64,000 bases of DNA from Streptomyces sp. NBC_00663 (GTDB taxonomy: Bacteria > Actinomycetota > Actinomycetes > Streptomycetales > Streptomycetaceae). The notes beneath the pieces were generated by a model. The model was not told the origin of the DNA, made no database searches, and saw nothing but the letters and a program-made list of their open reading frames with translations. Below, piece after piece: positions 32,725-41,795 of this stretch (position 1 is its first letter; every line of letters begins with the position of its first letter). The translations under genes and the position numbers were made by a program. The stretch is from positions 6,262,001 to 6,326,000 of the forward strand of contig NZ_CP109027.1 in NCBI RefSeq assembly GCF_036226885.1. The letters run 5' to 3'.

Positions 32725-35277
32725 CTACACCCACGTCCGGGGGCGGTAACGGTTGGCACGTTCCACCAGGTCGATCCTCTCCTCGCCGCCCCGCGCGAGC
32801 CGCGCCAGCGTGCGGTACGAACGCTCCAGGCCGAAGCGGAGTCCCCGCTCGTCCAGCTCGCTGCCGAGCAGCACCCGACGGGCGGCCGGGTCCGCGCCCT
32901 GGCCACCGGAGAGTACCCAGTCCAGGGCACAGCCGAGGACTTCGGCGGACAACTGCTCCCGGCGCGCCGGATCCAGCCCGTACGCGTCCAGCGCCTCGAC
33001 CTGCCCCGCGGCGGCGGTGAGGTCGTCAAGGAACGGTACGTCACCGGCGCCGGGCGTGCGTTGACGCAGCCGCGCCCGTACGGCGGCCACGCGGGCGCCG
33101 GTGTAGTGGATGGAACTCTCCGGCACCGACTCCAGTGTCCGTACGGCGCTCCGACGGTCCCCGGCCGCGAGCTGGACCCGCGCGAGCCCGAACGCGGCGC
33201 TCACATAGCTGGGGTCGGTGGCCCAGACCAGGCGGTAGTACTCGGCGGCGTTGTCGAGCTGCCCCAGCACCTCCGCGCACAGCCCGAGCGCCAGCTTCGG
33301 CGCGGGCTCGCCGGGGAAGGCGTCGTAGATGGCGTCGAAGGCGAGCGCGGCGGCCTCGTGATCCCCGGTGACCAGGGCGGCGACCCCGCGGTACCAGACC
33401 ACCCGCCAGTCGTCGGGCCGCTCGTCCTCCACGCGCGCCAGCGCCTCCAGCGCGGTGTGCGCGTCGCCGTTCTCCAGCCACGCCCGGATCTGCCGCAACC
33501 GTGTCTCGACGGACGGCGCCGGCGCGGCGGCCAGCGCCCCCAGCAGCTCCGCGGTGGCGGTCGCCATGAGCCCGGCGAGGAAGCCGGCGTTGGGATCGGA
33601 GGGGTCGACCCGCGGAACGGGAAGCGCCAGCGCCGCGGCGGGCGTTCCGACCGGCTTGACCAGTGCCACCACACTCCCGAGCGTCGGGACGGCCCCGCCG
33701 CCAAGAGCGACAGCGGCGGAGGAGACGGTGGCGGAGGAGACGATGGCGCCCGGCCGCCGGGTGCGCACCACCCGCGCCCCCAGCCGAGAAACCTCCCCGT
33801 CCAGCTTCGGGAACAACTCCGTGTCCGGCACCCGCAGTTCGGGACCGAACAGCGTCGACAGCGCGGGCCGCGGCCGGCCCGTCTGGAGCGAGACGACCTC
33901 GCGCAGGACGCCGGTCAGCTGCTCGGCCATCTCCTGGGCGGAGGCGAAGCGGCGGGCCGGGTCGGGGTCGGTGGCGCGGACCAGGAAGCGGTAGAAGGAC
34001 TCGTACTGGCGGAAGACCTCGATGTTGTCGGGGTCGGGCAGGGAGTCCACGAAGACGTTCGTGTAGCCCTGGAAGTCGAAGGCGAGGACCGCCAGGGTGC
34101 GGGCGACCGTGTAGAGGTCGGACGCCACCGACGGGCCGACCTCGGCGACCTCGGGCGCCTGGTAGCCGACCGTGCCGTAGATGGCCGACTCGTCGTCGTC
34201 CATCCTGCGGACCGCGCCCATGTCGATGAGCTTGAGCTGGTCCTCGGTCTGGATGGCGTTGTCGACCTTGAAGTCGCAGTAGAGCAGGTTGCGGCTGTGG
34301 AGGTGACCGAGCGCCTCCAGGGCCTCGATGCCGTACGCGCAGGCCTGTTCCACCGGGAGCGGGTCGCGCTTGCCTGCCGGGTTGCGGCGGCCGTTGGCGA
34401 TCTCCTTGAGGGACTTGCCGCCCACGTACTCCATGACGATGTACCCGTCCAGCGAACCCGTGCGCTGGTCGAGGTGCTCCACGAAGTTGTAGATCCGCAC
34501 GATGTTCGCGTGCTCGATCTCGGCGAGGAAGCGCCGCTCGGAGATCGCCGCCGCCATCGCGTCCTGGTCGCCGGTGTCGAGCAGGCCCTTGAGGACCACC
34601 CAGCGGTCCGAGACCGCGCGGTCGACGGCGAGATAGACCCAGCCCAGACCGCCGTGCGCCAGACAGCCCACGACCTCGTACTGGCCGTGCACGATGTCGC
34701 CGGACGTCAGCTTCGGGACGAACGAGTACGGGTTGCCGCACTTGGTGCAGAAGCCCTCCGTACGCCCCGGCCGCTCACCGCGCGCCCGGCCCACCGGCGC
34801 CCCGCAGTCCGAGCGGGAGCAGAACCGCTTGCGCTCGGGGACCTCGGGGTTCTCCAGCACCATCGCGCGCGGGTCGGGACGCGGTACGCCCGGCACCTCG
34901 ACCAGGCCGGCGCCCAGCCGGCCCCGGGCGCTCGCCCCGGTGCCGGAACCCGAGCTGCGCACCGACACCGAGCGGCTCGTCGACCGGCCCGACAGGGCAC
35001 GCGAGAGGCGGCCCGACACCGAGCGCCGGGACTTCGACGACTGCGAGGTGCTGCGGGACGTGCTGCGGCTGCTGCCGGAGCGTGAACTGGCGCTGCCCGA
35101 ACCGCGCGAGCCCTTGCCGCCGCCCGTGATCCCGGTCGGCGGGGAACCCACCATGCCGGTCGCCGACACCACCGGCGCGAGTCCGCAGGTGTCGCAGTAC
35201 AGCTCACCGCCGCCGACGTCCTCGTACGACCCGCCGCAACCGGGCCGCTGACAGGTCTGCTGTGCTGCCTGACTCAT
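32725..35277 (-). CDS. pknG: PknG-like serine/threonine protein kinase
   Basis: An 850-residue soluble kinase. N-terminal cysteine pairs (CQRPGC, CDTC) and a Ser/Arg-rich linker come first, then a rubredoxin-like zinc knuckle (CSRSDCGAPVG ... CTKCGNPYSF, about 150-185). The kinase domain (about 195-450) has AHGGLGWVYLA, the Lys in VVLKGLL, the catalytic loop YCDFKVDN and LIDMGAV in place of HRD and DFG. A helical TPR region (about 600-850) follows. LREVVSLQTGRPRPALSTLFGPE strongly recalls mycobacterial PknG, which controls GarA/OdhI and glutamate metabolism. The start overlaps the preceding gene by ATGA. Confidence 0.95.
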   Translation of the reverse strand: MSQAAQQTCQRPGCGGSYEDVGGGELYCDTCGLAPVVSATGMVGSPPTGITGGGKGSRGSGSASSRSGSSRSTSRSTSQSSKSRRSVSGRLSRALSGRSTSRSVSVRSSGSGTGASARGRLGAGLVEVPGVPRPDPRAMVLENPEVPERKRFCSRSDCGAPVGRARGERPGRTEGFCTKCGNPYSFVPKLTSGDIVHGQYEVVGCLAHGGLGWVYLAVDRAVSDRWVVLKGLLDTGDQDAMAAAISERRFLAEIEHANIVRIYNFVEHLDQRTGSLDGYIVMEYVGGKSLKEIANGRRNPAGKRDPLPVEQACAYGIEALEALGHLHSRNLLYCDFKVDNAIQTEDQLKLIDMGAVRRMDDDESAIYGTVGYQAPEVAEVGPSVASDLYTVARTLAVLAFDFQGYTNVFVDSLPDPDNIEVFRQYESFYRFLVRATDPDPARRFASAQEMAEQLTGVLREVVSLQTGRPRPALSTLFGPELRVPDTELFPKLDGEVSRLGARVVRTRRPGAIVSSATVSSAAVALGGGAVPTLGSVVALVKPVGTPAAALALPVPRVDPSDPNAGFLAGLMATATAELLGALAAAPAPSVETRLRQIRAWLENGDAHTALEALARVEDERPDDWRVVWYRGVAALVTGDHEAAALAFDAIYDAFPGEPAPKLALGLCAEVLGQLDNAAEYYRLVWATDPSYVSAAFGLARVQLAAGDRRSAVRTLESVPESSIHYTGARVAAVRARLRQRTPGAGDVPFLDDLTAAAGQVEALDAYGLDPARREQLSAEVLGCALDWVLSGGQGADPAARRVLLGSELDERGLRFGLERSYRTLARLARGGEERIDLVERANRYRPRTWV

Positions 35278-36608
35278 GACTGGGCCTCCCCCCTACGGTC
35301 CTCCGGACCGCTCTGCTCCGGCACCCGCGGGGCGCGCAGCAGCTCGGCGGCCGCGTGCTGGTAGCGCAGCACGGCCTGTTCCGCGACGCGCAGATCACAG
35401 GGCGCGCTCCACAGCATGCGGCGCGCCGCGTCGTACCGCTCGATCAGGAACGGGTCCTCGGCGAGCCCGTGCCGGGCGACCTTCGCCTTGTACGCGTCGA
35501 GGCGGCCGCGCAGCTCCGCGCGGACCGCCAGCGGCTGGGTGACCGCGGTCAACGACTCGCGGGCGCGCAGCAGTTCGTCCTCCGCCTTCTGCTCCAGGGA
35601 CTCCAGGAGCGGGGACAGGCGGTGCCACTGGGCGTGTCTGCGGTACTCGGCGGCCGTCGCCAGCTGCTCCTGAAGCACGGTCGGCGGACCGCTGACGACC
35701 GGCACCTCGGTGGCCGCGATCTTCGCCAGCACCTCGCCGCGCGCGGTACGGGCCTCGGCGAGCGTGCGGTCCGCGCGGGAGAGCACGTCCCGGAGCCGGA
35801 CCAGCCGCTGCTCCGCGTCCTGACGCACCGTCAGCACCGCGTCGATCTCCCGGCGTACGTCCTCCAGGGCGCGCGCCTCCCGGTCGTACACCGTGGTGTC
35901 GGGACGCCCGCCGCCCGGTGCCGAGCTGCCCGGGGTCGGGTTCCAGTAGGCCAGCGGGTCGGACACCACCTGCTCGCGCAGGGTCGTCAGTGTGCGGGTG
36001 ATGCGCTCCAGGTCGTCGCCCGCCGGGTGCTCGCCCGGGCGGACGCCCACCGAGTGCGCGAGCTTACGGGTGCGCTGGAGCTCCGCGGCCAGTAAATCTA
36101 TCCGCGCGGGCAGCGCCGACCAGACGGCATCGGCGGCGACGACCATGTCGAGCGAGGTCGCGTACAGCTCGTTCATCCGGTCGACGAGCGCGGCGAGGCT
36201 GAACTGCTCGCTGAGCTTGCCCGAATTCCCGTGCAGCGTCGGCGCGTTGGCCGTCGCCGTAGCGCTGCCCGCCACCGTCACCGACGAGCCGCGCAGCAGC
36301 TCCGTCAGCTCCACCAGGTCCTCACGGCTGGACCAGCGGCGCCGCGACCTGATCTCCCGGGCGCTGCGCAACGCGTCCGTGTACGCGTCGAAGTACGCCC
36401 ACAGCAGCGTGATCGACGCCTCCGCGGCCGTCCAGCGCTCCCTGGTGACGCCCGTGAGCGCGGCGCCCTCCAGGAGCCTGCGGCCGGAGTGGTCCTGCAA
36501 GGCGAGGAGCGAGGTCTCGATCGCCTCGTACTCCGCGCCGAGCCGCGCCAGCGCACGGTCCACCTCGTCCCGGTCCATCACCGGCCCGGGGGGTCCCGTG
36601 ACGCCCAT
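35274..36608 (-). CDS. Coiled-coil protein of unknown function in pknG operon
   Basis: A 444-residue, almost entirely helical cytoplasmic protein with no signal or membrane segment. Heptad-like charged stretches lie at about 10-95 and 235-400 (YDREARALEDVRREIDAVLTVRQDAEQRLVRLRDVLSRADRTLAEARTARGEVLAKI). No enzyme motif is recognised. It lies between the GlnH-like binding protein and the kinase, and overlaps the kinase start by 4 nt, so it is made in step with it. A scaffold or sensor-to-kinase connector role fits the position, by inference only. Confidence 0.8.
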   Translation of the reverse strand: MGVTGPPGPVMDRDEVDRALARLGAEYEAIETSLLALQDHSGRRLLEGAALTGVTRERWTAAEASITLLWAYFDAYTDALRSAREIRSRRRWSSREDLVELTELLRGSSVTVAGSATATANAPTLHGNSGKLSEQFSLAALVDRMNELYATSLDMVVAADAVWSALPARIDLLAAELQRTRKLAHSVGVRPGEHPAGDDLERITRTLTTLREQVVSDPLAYWNPTPGSSAPGGGRPDTTVYDREARALEDVRREIDAVLTVRQDAEQRLVRLRDVLSRADRTLAEARTARGEVLAKIAATEVPVVSGPPTVLQEQLATAAEYRRHAQWHRLSPLLESLEQKAEDELLRARESLTAVTQPLAVRAELRGRLDAYKAKVARHGLAEDPFLIERYDAARRMLWSAPCDLRVAEQAVLRYQHAAAELLRAPRVPEQSGPEDRRGEAQS

Positions 36609-36681
36609 CGATCACCTCTCGCTGCTGGTCTGGTTGTTGGGGGTGGTTGCTCGCCGTTCAGGGTGCCTGGTGGTGTCCCGC

Positions 36682-37746
36682 TCAGCTCTTGCGGAGGTAC
36701 TCCGGTGCCGGCGGCTCCGACTTCGTGGCGTCCTTGTCCAGTGTCGCCGACAGCCACTTGTCGTACGACGTCTGCCAGCCGTCCGCGGTGTCCTTGCGGT
36801 AGTCCGCCAGGATCTGGTTGACCCGGCGTACCAGATCGTCCGCCTTCAGGTTCATCGCCACGCCGTAGTACTCGGTCGTGAACGGGTCGCCCTTCAGCTG
36901 GACCGTCGGGTCCTGGGCCGCCTGGCTCGCGGCGAGCGCGCCGTCCGTCACCACGGCGTCCACCTCACCGAGTTGGAGCCGTACCAGGCAGTCCAGCTGG
37001 TTGGGCACCGGCTTGACGATCTTCGCCTTCGCGGTGAGCGTGCCCGCCTTCTGGTCGTCCGTCAGCTTGGTGTTGGCCGTCGAACCCTCCGCCGTGCAGA
37101 TCCTCTTGCCAGCGAGCGTGTCGTCGTACCCCTTGATCGTCGAGGACTTGGGGGCGAGGACCTGCTGGCCGGTCTTGAAGTACGGGGCGGAGAACGCGAC
37201 CTGGCCCAGCCGCGCGCAGTTGATGGTCATCGTGCGCACCACCATGTCGACCCGGCCCTCCTGGAGCGCGGGGATGCGCTGGTTGGTGGGGATCGCCTTG
37301 AACAGCACCGCGTTCGGGTCACCGAGTATCTCGGCGGCGATCCGGTGCACCAGGTCGATGTCGAAGCCCTCCAGCGTTCCGCTGGTGCCCGCGTTCGGGT
37401 TGCGGTAGCCCCAGCGGTAGCTGTTCTGGTCCACGCCGACGATCAGCTTGCGCGCGTCGCCCTCGCGGGCCTTGATCTTCTTGATGGTGTCGCCGTCCGC
37501 GCCCGACGGGGACAGCGTCTGCTTCTCCGGGGCCTTCGCGATCTGCGGATCCTGACACGGGTCGTCCTCGGCCCGCGCCTGGCTGCCGTGGGCCACGCCG
37601 GGACCGCCGGTCGCGCTGCCGTCGGCGCCCTTCGACTGCGTCAGCGGCAGCAGCAGCACGAACGCGAGCGCGAGGACGCAGACCACCGCCATCGCGGCCA
37701 CACCGCCCCAGCCCCGCAGACCGGCCCGCAGACGTCGTACGTTCAT
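36682..37746 (-). CDS. glnH: GlnH-like membrane-anchored amino-acid-binding protein
   Basis: A 354-residue family-3 solute-binding protein. It is anchored by an N-terminal helix (AAMAVVCVLALAFVLLLP, about 15-35) rather than a lipobox. The binding domain shows KLIVGVDQNSYRWGYRNPN, GFDIDLVHRIAAEILGD, IPTNQRIPALQEGRVDMVVRTMTIN, RICTAEGSTANTKL, and LQLGEVDAVVTDG. No ABC permease or ATPase accompanies it. With a GlnX-like gene upstream and pknG downstream, it matches the mycobacterial glnX-glnH-pknG sensor in which GlnH detects aspartate/glutamate outside the cell. The ATG at MNVRRLRAG was chosen. Confidence 0.88.
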   Translation of the reverse strand: MNVRRLRAGLRGWGGVAAMAVVCVLALAFVLLLPLTQSKGADGSATGGPGVAHGSQARAEDDPCQDPQIAKAPEKQTLSPSGADGDTIKKIKAREGDARKLIVGVDQNSYRWGYRNPNAGTSGTLEGFDIDLVHRIAAEILGDPNAVLFKAIPTNQRIPALQEGRVDMVVRTMTINCARLGQVAFSAPYFKTGQQVLAPKSSTIKGYDDTLAGKRICTAEGSTANTKLTDDQKAGTLTAKAKIVKPVPNQLDCLVRLQLGEVDAVVTDGALAASQAAQDPTVQLKGDPFTTEYYGVAMNLKADDLVRRVNQILADYRKDTADGWQTSYDKWLSATLDKDATKSEPPAPEYLRKS

Positions 37747-37760
37747 CGTCACGCCCCCTC

Positions 37761-39236
37761 TCACCGGTACTCCGACAGCCTGCGGCCGATGCCAAGCACC
37801 GCGCCGGCCGCGCCCAGGACGGCGAGCACCGCCGCGCCCACGGTCAGGCCCGTCATCGCGTCCAGGCCGTCGCCGGCCGCCTGCTCGAACTCGGACTCCT
37901 CGTGCGCGATCGCCTTGGCGAGATTGTCGTCGACGCTGTCGAAGCACTCGCCCGTCGCGTTCTCGGGGCCGATGACCCGGTTCAGCGCCGCCTCGTAGTT
38001 GCCGTGGTCGTCCTCGTCACGGGCCGCGGTGTGGCGCTTCTGCCACTCCGCCATATTGCCCTCCGCCGCGGTGACCGGCTTCTCGCCGGAGCTGTCGTCG
38101 GCCAGCTTCGCCGCCTCGGCGAGGCCCGCGCCGAGCGTCTTCATGTTCTGCTGGAACGTGTTGTCGTACGCGTCCTTGACTTCTTTCTCGCCCTTCGCGT
38201 TCGTCACCGTCACCGTCTCCGCGCCGCGCGCGACCAACGTGAGGTTCTCGTTGCCCCGGGCCTTGAGGGACGCGATGCGGGCGTCGTGCAGGACGTTGAG
38301 GGAGCGGACGCCGTGGTCGTAGGAGTCGTTCAGGCCCGCGCGCGCGACGGTATGGCCCACGACCAGCCACAGCAGCACGACCGTCGCCGTCGCGGTCGCC
38401 GCCACCAGGCCGTGGTTCAGGAGCCGGTTCGTACGGCGGTAGTTGCGGTGCTGGGCCCAGGCGAGGGCGGCGAGCGCCAGGACGCCCAGCGCTATCGCCG
38501 CCCACGGGTACGGCGTCGCGTCGTCGTAGTCGGCGCGCAGGCGTTCGTTCTCGCTCGTGTAGAGGTCCTCCGCCGCCGGGAGCATGTCGTGCTGCATCTT
38601 GTCGTTGGCGTAGCGCAGGTACGCGCCGCCGACCGGGAAGCCCTGGCGGTTGTAGGTGCGGGCGCGCTCCACCAGGCCCTTGTACTCCGGGAGCAGACGG
38701 TTGAGCTTCGCGACCGTCGCCGCGGCCGGGGAGTCGGGGTCCGAGTTCGCCGCGGCCTTGACGAGACCGGAGGCCGCCTTGTCGATGTCCTCCTCGTAGA
38801 CCTCGCGGGAGGTCGCCGTCTCCTGGCCGCCGGCGAGGAAGCCGCTGGAGGCGGCGGTGTTGGCGTCGGCGAGGCTGCGGTAGATGTCGGCGGCGGCGCT
38901 GCTGAGCGGCTGGCTCTTGTGCAGGACGTCGTCGGCCGCGGCGGCGCGGTCCGCTGTCTGCCAGGCCGTGACGGCGCCGAACGCGATGACGAGAGCGGCG
39001 AGGAACGCGCCGATGATGCGGAGCCGGCCGGGTTCGGTGGTGGCCGCGTGGCGCAGGCGGTCGACGCCCTCCGCGAACGCGGTGCGGCGGGGTTCCTCGG
39101 GGACGGGCGTGGTGGGCGGGGCGGCGGCAGGGGTGGGGGTGCCGTTCGCCCGCGGGGCCGGTTGCGGTGGTACGGCCGGCATGGTGGGCATGCCGGTGCT
39201 CGGTGGTGCCGCGCTGCTTTTCGGCGGGTGTGTCAC
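37761..39236 (-). CDS. glnX: GlnX-like transmembrane sensor
   Basis: A 491-residue protein. A Pro-rich cytoplasmic N-terminus (1-80) precedes four transmembrane helices (about 90-112, 272-295, 310-330 and 460-482). Helices 1-2 and 3-4 flank two large extracytoplasmic helical domains with paired long helices, as in four-helix-bundle receptors. This is the GlnX architecture: it relays GlnH ligand occupancy across the membrane to PknG. It is the first gene of the operon. The GTG start is supported by GGAGG 9 nt upstream; 14 nt separate it from glnH. Confidence 0.85.
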   Translation of the reverse strand: MTHPPKSSAAPPSTGMPTMPAVPPQPAPRANGTPTPAAAPPTTPVPEEPRRTAFAEGVDRLRHAATTEPGRLRIIGAFLAALVIAFGAVTAWQTADRAAAADDVLHKSQPLSSAAADIYRSLADANTAASSGFLAGGQETATSREVYEEDIDKAASGLVKAAANSDPDSPAAATVAKLNRLLPEYKGLVERARTYNRQGFPVGGAYLRYANDKMQHDMLPAAEDLYTSENERLRADYDDATPYPWAAIALGVLALAALAWAQHRNYRRTNRLLNHGLVAATATATVVLLWLVVGHTVARAGLNDSYDHGVRSLNVLHDARIASLKARGNENLTLVARGAETVTVTNAKGEKEVKDAYDNTFQQNMKTLGAGLAEAAKLADDSSGEKPVTAAEGNMAEWQKRHTAARDEDDHGNYEAALNRVIGPENATGECFDSVDDNLAKAIAHEESEFEQAAGDGLDAMTGLTVGAAVLAVLGAAGAVLGIGRRLSEYR

Positions 39237-39560
39237 TGGTTGACCTCCCCCATGGTCATCTGTCGCCGCAAGTATCGCTGCCGGGACCGACAATGCGCAC
39301 CGGCCTTCACTGGATCTTGATCGGATCGCAGCGTGGGTGCCGGAAATCCGGCATAACGTAGCGCCCCGCACACCCCCTGCCCAATCACACGCGGCGGGAA
39401 TCTGTTCGGTTCCCGGTTCGAGAGCTGCGGGGCGGCGGGGGCGTGCGTTTCGCGGGCGGCCGGGTGGGGGTCGGGGACGCGCCGGGGGGTGTACGTCCTC
39501 GGAACGGCGCGGAATCGGTCACCTATAGAGGGCGCCCGTGTTGACGCGCCAACCGCCGGT
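39237..39560. other. Intergenic region upstream of glnX and downstream of csnK
   Basis: Both flanking operons are on the minus strand. The half near 39240-39360 must carry the glnX operon promoter; TTGATC lies at 39322-39327, but no convincing sigma-70 pair is seen. The rest is GC-rich without a gene. GGCGCC-type short inverted repeats near 39530 may help terminate csnK. Confidence 0.4.
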
Positions 39561-40526
39561 TCAGGGTTCGTAGTGCTGTCTTGTTCTTGCCTGGGCCGCT
39601 GTGGGGGCCTTTACGTCGTCCAGGCCCAGGAGTGCCGCGCCCAGTACCGGGCTTGCCGTGACCACTTGGGGTACGGCTTTTGGTGCGCGGGCGGACAGCA
39701 AGTTGCGTATCCCGGTGTCCAGTTGGGGATGGCCGGCTGCCAGGACTCCGCCTCCCAGGAGGACCGGTGTCTCCTCGTTCAGCAGGTCCAGGCGGGTCAG
39801 GGCCACCGTCGCCATGGACACCACCTCGTCGGCCAGGCGGTCGATGAGGGAGCGGGACACGGGGTCGCCGGCGGCGGCCGTGGTGAAGAGCACCGGGGTG
39901 AGTTCGTGGCGGCGGGACGGTGCGATGCGCTCCAGGTGCAGGGCCTCTATGAGGGCGTACATGGAGGGGAGCCCGAAGTGAGCGGGGAGCACGCGCGCGA
40001 GGTCGGTGTCGACGCCCCGGCCGTCCTCCGCGCGTGCCGCGTGCCACAGGGCCTCCTCGGCGAGGCCCCAGCCGCCGCCCCAGTCGCCGGAGATCCGGCC
40101 GAGCGCGGGAAAACGGGCGGTACGCCCGTCGGGGCGCATGCCGACGCAGTTGATGCCCGCGCCGCACACCACGGCGACCCCGCGCGGTTCGGTGACCCCG
40201 GCCCGCAGGATCGCGAAGGTGTCGTTGCGGACCTTGACGCTCGCGCCCCACGCGCGCGCGTGCAGCGCCGCCGCCAGCTGTTCCTCCTCCACCGGGAGGT
40301 CGGCGTTGGCGAAGCAGGCCGAGATGTGGTCCGCCGTGGTGACTCCGGCCGCCGTGAAGGCCTCGGTCACCGATGCGGCCACGGTGTCCAGTGCCGGCTC
40401 GACGCCCCTGGTGTGGGGGCGGAAGCCGCCGCCTCTGGCGGTGGACAGGACCGTTCCGTCGGGGGCCAGGACGGCTACGTCCGTCTTGCTGTTGCCCGCG
40501 TCTATCGCGAGGACACGTGCCGTCAT
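39561..40526 (-). CDS. csnK: CsnK, glucosamine/N-acetylglucosamine-type kinase (BadF/BadG/BcrA fold)
   Basis: A 321-residue ASKHA-fold kinase. The phosphate-1 loop is VLAIDAGNSKTDVAVL, GVAVVCGAGINCVG is phosphate-2, SGDWGGGWGLAEEA is typical of GlcNAc kinases, and PVLLGGGVLAA is the adenosine loop. In the csn system it phosphorylates the imported glucosamine oligomer, creating the substrate of CsnH. The ATG overlaps the csnH stop by 4 nt. It is the last gene of the csnR-K run. Confidence 0.9.
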   Translation of the reverse strand: MTARVLAIDAGNSKTDVAVLAPDGTVLSTARGGGFRPHTRGVEPALDTVAASVTEAFTAAGVTTADHISACFANADLPVEEEQLAAALHARAWGASVKVRNDTFAILRAGVTEPRGVAVVCGAGINCVGMRPDGRTARFPALGRISGDWGGGWGLAEEALWHAARAEDGRGVDTDLARVLPAHFGLPSMYALIEALHLERIAPSRRHELTPVLFTTAAAGDPVSRSLIDRLADEVVSMATVALTRLDLLNEETPVLLGGGVLAAGHPQLDTGIRNLLSARAPKAVPQVVTASPVLGAALLGLDDVKAPTAAQARTRQHYEP

Positions 40527-41788
40527 GCCCACGCGAGGTGCTCCCGGTTGTGTGCGATCAGCCGGTCGGTGAGGGCCTCGGCGTGCTCGTACTGGGCGAT
40601 CAGGGGGTGGGCGAGGAGGGCCTTGAAGACGCGGTCCCGGCCGCCGTGCAGGGCCGCCTCCAGGGCGAGGCCCTCATAAGTGGTGACGTGCGCCGTCAGC
40701 CCCGAGAACAGCGGGTCCATGGGGGCCGTAGGGAGGGGGCGGGGGCCGTTCCGGTCCACCGCCGCCTGGATCTCGATCACGGCGTCGTCGGGCAGGAAGG
40801 GCAGTGTGCCTTGGTTGAGCGTGTTCACCACCTGGTACGGGCTTCCCCCTCCGCTCAGCAGTGCCGCCGCCAGGTCCACGGCCGCCTCCGAGTAGTAGGC
40901 GCCGCCGCGTCGGGCGAGCAGGGCCGGCTTCTCGTCCAGGGTGGGATCGCCGTACAGGTTCAGCAGTTCCTGTTCCATCGCCGCTACTTCGGCGGCCCTG
41001 GACGGTTTGGTGCGCAGTTCCCGTACGACCTCGTCGTGCGCGTAGAAGTAGCGCAGGTAGTAGGAGGGGACCACGCCGAGCCGGTTGAGCAGGGTGGGGG
41101 GCAGGTGCAGGTCGGTGGCGATCGACTCGCCGTGCTCCGCGAGGAGTTCGGGCAGGACGTCCTTGCCGTCGGGGCCGCCGAGCCGTACCCCGGTCTCCCA
41201 GGTGAGGTGGTTGAGGCCCACGTGATCCAGGTGGATTTCGGACGGTGCGACGTCCAGGAGGGCTGCGAACCTGCGCTGGAAGCCGATCGCCACGTTGCAC
41301 AGGCCCACCGCCTTGTGGCCCGCCTGGAGGAGGGCCCGGGTGACGATGCCCACCGGGTTGGTGAAGTCGATCAGCCAGGCGTCGGGGTTGGTGCGGCGGA
41401 CCCGTTCCGCTATGTCCAGGACCACGGGGACCGTGCGGAGGGCTTTGGCGAGACCGCCCGCTCCTGTGGTCTCCTGGCCCACGCAGCCGCACTCCAGGGG
41501 CCAGGTCTCGTCCTGTTGCCGGGCCGCCTGGCCGCCCACACGGAGTTGGAGCAGCACCGCGTCGGCGCCCTCCACGGCCGCGTCGAGGTCGGAGGTGGTC
41601 GTGATGCGGCCCGGGTGGCCCTGGCGCGCGAAGATGCGGCGGGCCAGGGGGCCCATGAGGTCCAGGCGTTCGGTGGACGGGTCCATCAGGACCAGGTCCT
41701 GGAGGGGCAGGGTGTCCCGCAGACGGGCGAAGCCGTCGATGAGTTCGGGGGTGTAGGTCGAGCCTCCGCCGACCACGGTGAGTTTCAT
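40523..41788 (-). CDS. csnH: CsnH, GH4 family 6-phospho-glycosidase
   Basis: A 421-residue NAD+- and metal-dependent GH4 hydrolase. The Rossmann entry is MKLTVVGGGSTYTPELI. Other blocks are the GH4 ECGCVGQETTGAGGLAKALRTVPV, WLIDFTNPVGIVTRALL, VGLCNVAIGF (the metal-ligand Cys) and HVGLNHLTW (His), which together place NAD+ and Mn2+. It cleaves phosphorylated glucosaminides from CsnK. There is a 7-nt gap to csnG upstream and a 4-nt overlap with csnK. Length is normal for GH4. Confidence 0.93.
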   Translation of the reverse strand: MKLTVVGGGSTYTPELIDGFARLRDTLPLQDLVLMDPSTERLDLMGPLARRIFARQGHPGRITTTSDLDAAVEGADAVLLQLRVGGQAARQQDETWPLECGCVGQETTGAGGLAKALRTVPVVLDIAERVRRTNPDAWLIDFTNPVGIVTRALLQAGHKAVGLCNVAIGFQRRFAALLDVAPSEIHLDHVGLNHLTWETGVRLGGPDGKDVLPELLAEHGESIATDLHLPPTLLNRLGVVPSYYLRYFYAHDEVVRELRTKPSRAAEVAAMEQELLNLYGDPTLDEKPALLARRGGAYYSEAAVDLAAALLSGGGSPYQVVNTLNQGTLPFLPDDAVIEIQAAVDRNGPRPLPTAPMDPLFSGLTAHVTTYEGLALEAALHGGRDRVFKALLAHPLIAQYEHAEALTDRLIAHNREHLAWA

Positions 41789-41795
41789 TCGGTGT

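Noticed and set aside
31837..35085. A 1082-residue plus-strand frame
   Set aside because: It is antisense to the PP2C and PknG genes, whose motifs are unmistakable. Composition (Arg/Gly/Val-rich) is that of a codon-position shadow.
36682..37746. Component of a glutamine ABC importer
   Set aside because: No permease or ATPase lies next to it and it is helix-anchored. The neighbours are signalling genes, so a sensor role fits better.
37761..39236. Methyl-accepting chemotaxis-like receptor
   Set aside because: Two helical extracytoplasmic domains are present, but there is no HAMP or signalling hairpin, and the glnH/pknG context fits GlnX better.
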